A stretch of DNA of 49,401 bases from an uncultured Clostridium sp. (lineage in GTDB: Bacteria > Bacillota > Clostridia > TANB77 > CAG-508): NCBI GenBank assembly GCA_946545035.1, contig CAMNND010000002.1, forward strand, positions 1 to 49,401. The letters run 5' to 3'. The notes under the pieces were generated by a model. The model ran no database searches and had not been told where the DNA came from. It was given only the letters and a program-made list of their open reading frames with translations. Below, piece by piece: positions 25,479 to 33,823 of the stretch (its first letter is position 1; each line of letters opens with the position of its first letter). A program made the position numbers and the translations under genes.

Positions 25479-25492
25479 TAAACATTTGTTCG
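25479..25492 (-). promoter_or_regulatory. LexA (SOS) box upstream of yhaO-yhaN
   Basis: CGAACAAATGTTTA fits the Firmicutes LexA/DinR consensus CGAACRNRYGTTYC except for the last base. It sits eight bases upstream of the -35 box. A near-identical site precedes the Y-family polymerase at 46079-46092. Confidence 0.65.
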
Positions 25493-25530
25493 AATATTTT
25501 TAATTTATAATTTTATATTCATAAAAGCAA

Positions 25531-25559
25531 AAGTCATAGACGTTTAACGTCTATGACTT
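25531..25559 (-). terminator. Terminator of the giant surface protein gene
   Basis: Perfect 13-bp stem AAGTCATAGACGT / ACGTCTATGACTT with a three-base loop, then a T-rich run on the minus strand. Confidence 0.85.
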
Positions 25560-25577
25560 TCTAATATTTTTATTTAA

Positions 25578-28500
25578 TTATATAATACGTCTCTTAATTG
25601 TATAAGATCCAATACCTACTATAGCTAAGAATGCTATCGCAAGTGTAACGTATCCAATAACAGCAGAACCTGTTTTTACAGATAACATTACTGGTGCATC
25701 ATCAATATCATCTTCTCCAGGAACTTTGTTGTTTGGAGTTGAATCAATATCTTTTGCTCCGTATTCATTATAATCTTTGCTTATTTCAGCTGTATTAATC
25801 TTTACACCCATGTTATTTGCATCATTAATCCATGTTAATACAATAGTAACTTCTGCGCTTTCACCTGGTTGTAATAATGTGTCAGCTAATAATTCGGTCT
25901 TAACTACATTTGGATCACTTGTTGTTGTCCAACCTTGATTATCTTCGCTAACGAATTTTAATCCTGCTGGAATGTAATCAGTAACTTCCTTAGCATACCC
26001 AGCGATTTCACCTTCATTAGTTACTCTTATTGAATATCTAAATTTAACTGTTACATTGTTTATTTTGCTCTTCTTAAGGTCAACTTTAACAATTGCTTCA
26101 GGATCATCTTCTGCATGATGTCCTGTTGGTGTAACTTGTGTTTCACCATTTTCTGTAACAATTGCTTCTGTAACCCATTTTCTTAAAGCTAAATCAAAAT
26201 ATCTTAATCTAATCTTCTCAATATCTTGATCATCTTCACCTTCAATCCACTCGTTAGGTGTAGAATCTCTATCGATAACTGTTGTGTTACCTTCAGTATC
26301 CTTATGCTCAGTAATTTGTGCATAATTAATAATAATTCTATCAGATGTGTTTGGCTCTACAACTTTGAAAGCAACCTTAACATCTTTATAATCTAATGTA
26401 CTCATTGTTTTTGCATCATAAGCTTTTATTAATTGATCTTTTAATGCATCTGTAACAATTAAATCTGCATTTTTAGCATCTGTAGTTGGTACATATATCT
26501 TCTTATTGTATGTAATACTTCCTTCAGTAGCTTTATCAGATTCAACGTACATATTCCATCTATTTGCTTTGTTAATTTCATTTTCTGGTAAATACTCTAA
26601 TCCGTCAGGAATATCATCCATAACCTTAGTAGCATATCCATCAACTTCACCTTCGTTGTAGATTCTTATAGTATATGTAACAATATTATCTTGAACAACA
26701 TCAACTGGGTCTTTAGTATGTTCATAGTTAGCTGTAGTTACTTTTCCAGATTTGAAGTCATCTGTTAATGTTACCTTTGGAATTCTAGAAGTAATTTCTT
26801 TTCCATTTACGTTTGTTATGAATTTACGTAGTGCTAAATCAAAATTCTTCTTAGTCTTCTCATCTTTAATTTCAATAGTAATAACGTTAGATTTAACATC
26901 TAATGATACTCTATCACTTGAGTCAGCTAATTTAGTATTTTTCTCATCAACAACATACTCACCATCTTCAGTTTTTGTAGCTACATTTAAAGTAATTTCC
27001 TTATCGTATCTATCATATCCTTCTGGAGCAGTTGTCTCTTCAAATGTATAAGAGAATTTTTGATTTTCCTCAGTTATTTTTTGCTCTTTAACTAATTCAA
27101 CATATCCATTTTCGTCAGTTGGTCCAACTTTTTCACCTGTTTTTAATGTAAAATATGCACCAGCTAATCCTTGGTTTTTATTAGCTAAATCAACTTTCTT
27201 AATTATAACTTTAAATTGACCTTTAATAGATTCAACTACTACTGTTTCAAAATCATCATCGTCTTGTACACCTGGGTAATAATCTGTAACTTCTTTAGCC
27301 TTACCATCTAAATCGTATGTATATGTTTTGGCATTTTCATACCATGTATCTAATCCAAGTGACTTACTAATTGTTTTTTCAACAGAGTCTCTGTCTGAAT
27401 CGCCAATAGCTTTTGCTTCATGCCATGTTCCTTCTTTATCTGTATATCCATAAACAGTAATTTCAGCTCTGTTTGTTATGTATCCAGCTGCTCCTTCATT
27501 AACTTTACAAATTAATTTAACTTCTTGATATTTATTATCTCTAACTGAACCTGCTGGAAGCACATCAGAACCTGTATATTTTAACACTACTTCTTTACTT
27601 CCTTCTTTAGTATCAGTAGTATATAATTTTGCACTTTCATCAGCAATCTTAACAAATGTTAATCCTGATGGTAAGTAATCAGTAATTTCTTTTGCCACTC
27701 CATCAACTTCACCTTCGTTGTATACTCTAATTGTGTATTCAACTTGGCTTCCAATTTTAACATCTAAAGCTTTTTTTGTATGATGATATACTGCAGTTCC
27801 TGTTAAATCTAAAACCTCTTTAGATTCTTGATCAATTACTGGAACCCTGCTTACTTCAACATCTTTTCCGTCAATTTTAGTGATGAATTTTCTTAAAGCT
27901 AAGTCAAATTTTGGGCTCTTTTTCTCTTCCTCTTTGTTTGGAACATAAATTTCAATTGTATTATCATTTGGAACATTTAATTTAACAGTACCTGTTTTTC
28001 CATTTGCTGTCATTTTAACTTTTTCTTTGTCTAATGCATATGTTGTTCCTGTTGTCTTGAATGCAACATCTAAATTAATAGTTCCATCATATTTCGTATA
28101 TCCTTTTGGAGCAGTATCTTCTACTATAGTATATTTTTCTGTTGCAGTAGCATCTGTAATTTGTTTTCCATCAGCAATTACTAATATACCATCTTTTCCA
28201 GTTTCAGCACCTTTTTTATCAACAGCACCACTAACTGTAAATACAGCTGGATTGTCTGTTATAACCGTAGAGCCATCAATCTTAGTTTTGATTAATTTTA
28301 CTGTATATTTTCCAGAATAAGTAATTGATTTTTCATCTGAAAAAGGTTTTGAATTATATGTTTTTCTTACATTTATTATATTTTGGTTCTTACCATTAAC
28401 AATTACTTCGAAAGTAACTGTACATCCTGTATAGATATCAGCAACATTAACTTTTACATTTGTTACTTGACCGCAGTCTTTAATATCTACGTAGAATGTT

Positions 28501-29450
28501 CCATCACTATCAACAACAATCTTGCTTGAATCTAAATTTACAGTAGATCCATCAGCTTTTGTTACAACAGCTGATAGCTTTGATTTTAATGTATTATCTA
28601 TATTTAAATTAACCCCGTTAGATTTTAATGCATATGGGCCCACTTGAGCTTTCTCTGTGTTTATTGTTGCTTTTGAAGTATCAAAACTTACACTATTTGC
28701 AACTGTACCATTAGATGTATAGTTTGAGTTATTTCCAGCTAAATGTTTCAATGCATAATATAAATATTTTGCAGCTTTTTGGTCGTTATCTGTTATATTA
28801 ATACCTGAAAAACCACCATTAACTAATGTGTCAGGATTTATTCCTGATGGGTTATTTGTGTAATTCCATAAAACTAATTGCTCAATAACTTCTATGAAAT
28901 TTTTATCCATAGCGTTTCCCTTTGAGTCTTTTTTACCACCAACAGTTTTATTTAGTGATTTAATATTCTCTGTAGTAATATTTCCATATTGTGTTACAAC
29001 TTTAGCAATATCTGGAGATGTAACAAGCTCTGCTAAATAGTCTAATCCAATACCGCTATTAGTACTATCAGCAATATACATGTTATCTACAAGCCAAACA
29101 GCAGATCCATAGTTCTTAAAATATTTACTAGATTCCCCGCTATTGTATCCATTATACTCGCTTGTATATACTCCATAGCTTAGATTATTTCCCTCTTGAA
29201 TACAAAACATATTTTTATATTTTGCCTTTTTATCTGCAGATTGATCAGGAGCAATTTCTGGGATTTGAATGTCTTTTGAACCAGCATTTATTCCCATTGA
29301 AGCAGCTCTAAATCCAACATTGATTTGTGAACCAGCGTTAGAAACTGGTATAGATATAATACTAGCAACAATAATAATAGTTGTTAATACTATAAAGATA
29401 TCCTTTACAATTGGATTCTTAAAAAATGTCATCATTTTCATTTTTAACAT
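25578..29450 (-). CDS. Large surface adhesin: thioester domain, Cna-B/SpaA-like domains and FDLALRK repeats
   Basis: About 1290 residues. An N-terminal signal or anchor segment (about 17-37) precedes a region resembling a thioester adhesin domain: MFCIQEG (C83) and EQLVLWNYTNN (Q191) match its Cys and Gln motifs. SpaA/Cna-B-like domains lie at about 380-480 and 750-860, the latter ending in FEETTAPEGYD. Three repeats start with FDLALRK(F/W) (about 512, 867, 1080) and continue NEGE-G-AKEVTDYLP-GL-FV. The end is SVKTG, a hydrophobic stretch and KRRII, like a class B sorting signal. The in-frame TTG at 29534 is the -35 box; GGAAGG precedes ATG 29450. Such proteins usually bind host tissue covalently and carry isopeptide bonds. 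Confidence 0.82.
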   Translation of the reverse strand: MLKMKMMTFFKNPIVKDIFIVLTTIIIVASIISIPVSNAGSQINVGFRAASMGINAGSKDIQIPEIAPDQSADKKAKYKNMFCIQEGNNLSYGVYTSEYNGYNSGESSKYFKNYGSAVWLVDNMYIADSTNSGIGLDYLAELVTSPDIAKVVTQYGNITTENIKSLNKTVGGKKDSKGNAMDKNFIEVIEQLVLWNYTNNPSGINPDTLVNGGFSGINITDNDQKAAKYLYYALKHLAGNNSNYTSNGTVANSVSFDTSKATINTEKAQVGPYALKSNGVNLNIDNTLKSKLSAVVTKADGSTVNLDSSKIVVDSDGTFYVDIKDCGQVTNVKVNVADIYTGCTVTFEVIVNGKNQNIINVRKTYNSKPFSDEKSITYSGKYTVKLIKTKIDGSTVITDNPAVFTVSGAVDKKGAETGKDGILVIADGKQITDATATEKYTIVEDTAPKGYTKYDGTINLDVAFKTTGTTYALDKEKVKMTANGKTGTVKLNVPNDNTIEIYVPNKEEEKKSPKFDLALRKFITKIDGKDVEVSRVPVIDQESKEVLDLTGTAVYHHTKKALDVKIGSQVEYTIRVYNEGEVDGVAKEITDYLPSGLTFVKIADESAKLYTTDTKEGSKEVVLKYTGSDVLPAGSVRDNKYQEVKLICKVNEGAAGYITNRAEITVYGYTDKEGTWHEAKAIGDSDRDSVEKTISKSLGLDTWYENAKTYTYDLDGKAKEVTDYYPGVQDDDDFETVVVESIKGQFKVIIKKVDLANKNQGLAGAYFTLKTGEKVGPTDENGYVELVKEQKITEENQKFSYTFEETTAPEGYDRYDKEITLNVATKTEDGEYVVDEKNTKLADSSDRVSLDVKSNVITIEIKDEKTKKNFDLALRKFITNVNGKEITSRIPKVTLTDDFKSGKVTTANYEHTKDPVDVVQDNIVTYTIRIYNEGEVDGYATKVMDDIPDGLEYLPENEINKANRWNMYVESDKATEGSITYNKKIYVPTTDAKNADLIVTDALKDQLIKAYDAKTMSTLDYKDVKVAFKVVEPNTSDRIIINYAQITEHKDTEGNTTVIDRDSTPNEWIEGEDDQDIEKIRLRYFDLALRKWVTEAIVTENGETQVTPTGHHAEDDPEAIVKVDLKKSKINNVTVKFRYSIRVTNEGEIAGYAKEVTDYIPAGLKFVSEDNQGWTTTSDPNVVKTELLADTLLQPGESAEVTIVLTWINDANNMGVKINTAEISKDYNEYGAKDIDSTPNNKVPGEDDIDDAPVMLSVKTGSAVIGYVTLAIAFLAIVGIGSYTIKRRII

Positions 29451-29505
29451 ATTCAACGATCCTTCCTTTCTCTGTATATGACTTGTTGCCATAAAACTGG
29501 TTTCT

Positions 29506-29534
29506 ATTATATCATGGTTTTGCCTCAAATTCAA
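29506..29534 (-). promoter_or_regulatory. Sigma-A promoter of the giant surface protein
   Basis: TTGAAT (29529-29534), 17 bases, TATAAT (29506-29511) with TG extension. It shows that the longest reading frame, beginning with this TTG, is not the true start. Confidence 0.8.
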
Positions 29535-29565
29535 GGAAACAGCGTGCTTTTTTGTAAAAAAATAT

Positions 29566-29592
29566 AAAACCTACTAGATTATAGTAGGTTTT
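29566..29592 (-). terminator. Terminator of smc
   Basis: Perfect 11-bp stem AAAACCTACTA / TAGTAGGTTTT, five-base loop. T-rich sequence follows on the minus strand. Confidence 0.85.
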
Positions 29593-29610
29593 TAAATATT
29601 TATTCATTTT

Positions 29611-32600
29611 TTATTGAACAGCAACTTTACTTTCTGCAAGTTTCATTGAAAGTAACTTACTGATTCCATTTTCTTCCATCGTTACACCATATACTGTATC
29701 AGCTACTTCCATTGTACCTTTTCTATGTGTGATTACTAAAAATTGAGTATCTTCGCAGAATTTCTTTAAATACTCAGCATATCTATATACATTTACATCA
29801 TCAAGAGCCGCTTCAATTTCGTCTAGAATACAGAATGGAGCTGGATTTATTCTTAATATTGCAAATAATAACGCAATAGCTGTAAAAGCTTTTTCTCCAC
29901 CAGATAGGAGCATCATGTTTTGAAGTTTTTTTCCTGTAGGTTGCGCTTTTATATCAATCCCACATTCCAGTACATTTTCTTCATCCTCAAGTATAAGTTC
30001 AGCTTTACCACCACCAAATAATTCAATAAATACTTCATTAAAGTTCTTATTAATAAGTCTAAACTTCTCAATGAATTGCTTCTTCATTGTAGATGTAATA
30101 TCTTCTATCATTCTACGAAGTTTTGTTATTGTATTTTCAAGATCTAACCTTTGTTCACACATGAAGTCATATCTTTCCTTAGTTTTCTTATATTCTTCTA
30201 TAGAATCAACATTTATGCTTCCTAATTCCTTAATTTCATCTCTAATCTTATTGACTTCTTTTTGCGTATTTTGAACATTTTCAACTTTCTTATACTCAAC
30301 ACTAGTATTTGGAGTAAGTTCATATTCATCCCACAAATTATTAACTACAAATTCAATGTCTTGCTCAATCTTAGTCTTTTTAACTTCAATTTTAACAAGA
30401 TTTGCTTTTAATTCTTCCAATAAATTAAATTGATCTGTAATTTGAGTTTCAACATTCTCAGAAATCTTATTTTTCTCAGCTCTTTCATTTCTTAATGTTT
30501 CAATTTTTTCTGCACTGGTTGATACGCTTGCCTTTATTTCTTCAATTTGTTTAATATATTCCTCAATACTTATAGCAAGTTTCTTGTTGTCTTCTTCAAT
30601 TGTTTCTTTTTGTTTGTTTTTTACATCTATACCTTTCGTATAGTTTTCAATATCCTTATCAATACGTTCAATTATTTCATCAATTGAAGTACCGCTTTCA
30701 TCAAATGAAGATACTGATATCTTTAAATTTGTTATATCAAAATTCAAATCGTCAATGTATTTCTGGTTTTCACTATTATTATCAGCAAATTCTTTGATGA
30801 TTTTTGATAATTCTTCATTTTCTTTCTCAATTTCACTAACTTCTGTTGATAGATTCTCTTTTTGGCTTGCATATTCTTCTTTTTGACTATTAATTTTTTG
30901 TTCTTCTTCTCTCAACTTCTTTAGCGTATTTTCAAGTCTAAGAACAGTCTCCTCAATAGAAACCATTTTTTGCTTTTCTGTTGCATAACCAATATTAAAG
31001 TCAAGCATTTTTTTCTCAAGCTCTTGAGATTTATTTACAAACTCTGAAATCGAAGACGTATATTCGTCTTTTTCTTTTTGAATCTTTTCAATCTCACTAC
31101 TTAATTTTCTAATCTCTTTATCAAGGGCTTCAATCTCACGACCTCTTCCTAAAATATTGGCTGTTTTTTGAGCAACAGATCCACCAGTAATTGCACCAGA
31201 GCTATTAATAATATCTCCACCAACTGTAACAATTCTAAATGCATACTTATTTTCCTTAGCAACAGCAACTCCCGTGTCCATATTGTCAACAATAACTGTT
31301 CTTCCAAGTAAGTTAGATATGATATTGCCATATTTTTTATCAAAAGTAACAAGATCAGCTGCAACACCAATCAATCCTGCGAATTTTCCCTTAATTTTAT
31401 CTATTCTACTTGGTTTTACAGATGTAATTGGTAAGAATGAAGCTCTACCTAGATTATTATCCTTTAAGTGTTTTACAAGCTTCTTAGCAGTTTCTTCATC
31501 ATCCGTTACTATATTTTGAAGCATTCCTCCAAGCGCCATTTCGATTGCGGTTTCATATTTTTCATCAACTGATATAATATTAGCAATAGTACCATGAACA
31601 CCTTTATTTAGATTACTATCTTTTTCACAATCACTAAGAAGTGATTTTACAGCTTTTGCGTAACCTTCTTTTTCCTTCTCAGTTTCAATTAAAAATTTTT
31701 GCTTAGATTGCTTCATTCTAAGGTTATATGTGTTGTTATCTATCTTTTTATCAAATTCTTGTATCTTACTTTCAACTTCAGCCTTCTTATTTTTATTGTC
31801 TTCAATTGCTTCAGATAATTTATTTTTTTGAGCCTCAGTTTTAGTAAACTCACTTGAAATCTCTTGCTTTTTGCTTCTAGCTCTATCAAGCTCTGAGATT
31901 GTATCAGAAATTTCATCTTTCAATATATGTTGTCTTTTTTGTATATTTTCACAATTTGTATCAATAGTGCTTATTTCTATATTTTTTTCATATTTTAGAT
32001 CTGTATTAATTTCAATTTTTTGCTTTTTTCTCTCGATTTCAAGCTCTTTTTCAGATAAGTTCTGAGAAATTTTAGCAAGCTCAGCTTCCTTTTCTTTAAG
32101 CTCTTTCTCGAACTTTTCTTTGTTAGTAAATAAAGAATCTTTCTTTTGTATTTTATTATCTTTTTCTTCTTGTAAATCCTTTATCTTTTGCTCGTAATCA
32201 GCTATTTCTGATACAAGTCTTTCATTGTTTTCTTTATTATTTGAAATTTTTTCATTAGAAATACCAATTTCCGAATTAATCTTTTCAATTTTATTAGAGC
32301 TTTCAAATCCAATATTTTGACATTCTTCAATTTGCTCAGTTAGACTATCAATACAGTTTTTAAGCTCTATTTTCTTTGCCTGAATATCTGATAGTTTCTT
32401 TTCTTCACTATTCTTTTGCTCTTCAATTATCCCCATATCATCAACGATTTGAGATAGTTTTACCTTATATGATTCGATGTTATGTATAAATAGGCCAACC
32501 TCAATATCTTTAAGCTCTTCATGTAGCTCTAAATATCTCTTGGCTTTTTCAGATTGAATCCTTAGTGGATCTAATCCAGATTCAATTTCTGACAATATGT

Positions 32601-33177
32601 CATTAATTCTGAGTAAATTAAGTTTGGTTTGCTCTAATTTTTTTTCGGATTCAGTTTTTCTTGTTCTATATTTTACAATACCAGCTGCTTCTTCGAATAT
32701 ATGTCTTCTGTCCTCTGATTTATTACTTAAAATTTCATCAATTTTTCCTTGTCCAATTATTGAATATCCATCTTTACCAATACCTGTATCCATGAATAAC
32801 TCTAAAATATCTTTTAATCTACAAGGCACCTTGTTTATATAATATCCTGTTTCACCACTTCTATATAGTTTTCTAGTAACTGTTACTTCACCATATTCAA
32901 CCGGAAGCTCACCATCACTATTATCTATTACAATTGAAGCCTCTGCAAAACCAAGTGATTTTCTATTTTGCGTTCCAGCAAAAATAATATCCTCTGATTT
33001 TGAACCTCTAAGTGATTTCATGCTCTGTTCACCCAAAACCCATCGGATACTATCTGAAATATTACTTTTTCCAGATCCATTTGGACCAATTACTGCTGTT
33101 ATTCCAGGTTTAAATTCTAATGTAGTTTTATCTGCAAATGATTTAAAACCTTGTAGCTCAAGTCTCTTTAAGTACAT
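29611..33177 (-). CDS. smc: Chromosome partition protein SMC
   Basis: Condensin ATPase that, with ScpA/ScpB, organises and segregates the chromosome. The N-terminal head has Walker A GPNGSGKSN (32-40). Coiled coil, hinge (about 528-662, ending NSSGAITGGS) and second coiled coil follow. The C-terminal head has the signature LLSGGEKAFTAIAL (about 1093-1106) and Walker B ILDEIEAALD. Length 1188 aa is standard. It is usually near rnc and ftsY; here it sits alone between a gdpP operon and an adhesin gene, with its own promoter (33230-33258) and terminator. Confidence 0.97.
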   Translation of the reverse strand: MYLKRLELQGFKSFADKTTLEFKPGITAVIGPNGSGKSNISDSIRWVLGEQSMKSLRGSKSEDIIFAGTQNRKSLGFAEASIVIDNSDGELPVEYGEVTVTRKLYRSGETGYYINKVPCRLKDILELFMDTGIGKDGYSIIGQGKIDEILSNKSEDRRHIFEEAAGIVKYRTRKTESEKKLEQTKLNLLRINDILSEIESGLDPLRIQSEKAKRYLELHEELKDIEVGLFIHNIESYKVKLSQIVDDMGIIEEQKNSEEKKLSDIQAKKIELKNCIDSLTEQIEECQNIGFESSNKIEKINSEIGISNEKISNNKENNERLVSEIADYEQKIKDLQEEKDNKIQKKDSLFTNKEKFEKELKEKEAELAKISQNLSEKELEIERKKQKIEINTDLKYEKNIEISTIDTNCENIQKRQHILKDEISDTISELDRARSKKQEISSEFTKTEAQKNKLSEAIEDNKNKKAEVESKIQEFDKKIDNNTYNLRMKQSKQKFLIETEKEKEGYAKAVKSLLSDCEKDSNLNKGVHGTIANIISVDEKYETAIEMALGGMLQNIVTDDEETAKKLVKHLKDNNLGRASFLPITSVKPSRIDKIKGKFAGLIGVAADLVTFDKKYGNIISNLLGRTVIVDNMDTGVAVAKENKYAFRIVTVGGDIINSSGAITGGSVAQKTANILGRGREIEALDKEIRKLSSEIEKIQKEKDEYTSSISEFVNKSQELEKKMLDFNIGYATEKQKMVSIEETVLRLENTLKKLREEEQKINSQKEEYASQKENLSTEVSEIEKENEELSKIIKEFADNNSENQKYIDDLNFDITNLKISVSSFDESGTSIDEIIERIDKDIENYTKGIDVKNKQKETIEEDNKKLAISIEEYIKQIEEIKASVSTSAEKIETLRNERAEKNKISENVETQITDQFNLLEELKANLVKIEVKKTKIEQDIEFVVNNLWDEYELTPNTSVEYKKVENVQNTQKEVNKIRDEIKELGSINVDSIEEYKKTKERYDFMCEQRLDLENTITKLRRMIEDITSTMKKQFIEKFRLINKNFNEVFIELFGGGKAELILEDEENVLECGIDIKAQPTGKKLQNMMLLSGGEKAFTAIALLFAILRINPAPFCILDEIEAALDDVNVYRYAEYLKKFCEDTQFLVITHRKGTMEVADTVYGVTMEENGISKLLSMKLAESKVAVQ

Positions 33178-33229
33178 CTTTTAACCTTCCTTCTTATGCA
33201 TATATATAATTCATCTGTAATTTGTAATA

Positions 33230-33258
33230 ATAATATATTAAACTTACCAATTTATCAA
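33230..33258 (-). promoter_or_regulatory. Promoter of smc
   Basis: TTGATA (33253-33258), 17 bases, TATTAT (33230-33235) on the minus strand. Confidence 0.6.
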
Positions 33259-33276
33259 GTATGATAGAGAAAAAAA

Positions 33277-33301
33277 GAAAATATCAACAAGTGATATTTT
33301 C
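33277..33301 (-). terminator. Terminator of the permease-gdpP operon
   Basis: Perfect 10-bp stem GAAAATATCA / TGATATTTTC with a five-base loop, then T7 on the minus strand. Confidence 0.8.
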
Positions 33302-33316
33302 TTATAATTATTTTTA

Positions 33317-33805
33317 TTATCGATCTTCACTAAGCAAATCATCCACGTCAATAATTGGAATATCTATATCATTAATTTGATTACCTTTACGTCCTTCTTT
33401 CTCTGCCTGCTCTCTTGTCCATCCAGTCATAAGTCTTCTTCTTTCTTCTACTTCCGGAGCATCTGCATCAAGCATATATCTATACTCTATATCTCTAGCA
33501 ATTATTTTTGCTTTTTTAACCATTATTAAAATATCTTTCAGCTCTTCTTTTCTTTTTTCAGTTTTTTTAGCTTGATATTCTCTAATAGCTTTTTTAGCTA
33601 TTCTTATTATATTATCAACTTTTGCATTGACTTGCTTCATTCTATCTTTAGATAAACCATATCCTCTTCTTGCAACAGCAGCGATAGATTTCAATTCATC
33701 ATATTCAGAGCTAACCTGTCCTTTCATTGACATATCAACGTATACTGGATCAATATTAATTTTTTCACTACCACTTATTCTAAAATCTTTACCGTTATTT
33801 TTCAT
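33317..33805 (-). CDS. Hypothetical helical protein in the gdpP operon
   Basis: I do not recognise this 162-residue protein. It is rich in Lys, Arg and Glu, with a predicted helical core (about 50-120), an EVEERRRLMTGWTREQAEKEG segment and an acidic end (IIDVDDLLSEDR). There is no signal peptide or membrane segment. It starts 18 bases after gdpP and ends at a strong terminator, so it is the third gene of the permease-gdpP operon and may act in the same process. AGGAGG precedes the ATG. Confidence 0.65.
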   Translation of the reverse strand: MKNNGKDFRISGSEKINIDPVYVDMSMKGQVSSEYDELKSIAAVARRGYGLSKDRMKQVNAKVDNIIRIAKKAIREYQAKKTEKRKEELKDILIMVKKAKIIARDIEYRYMLDADAPEVEERRRLMTGWTREQAEKEGRKGNQINDIDIPIIDVDDLLSEDR

Positions 33806-33823
33806 AATAACCTCCTACATCCT

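Noticed and set aside
25578..29534. Longer start (TTG at 29534) of the giant surface protein
   Set aside because: That TTG is the -35 box of a near-perfect promoter; the ribosome binding site and signal segment fit the ATG at 29450.
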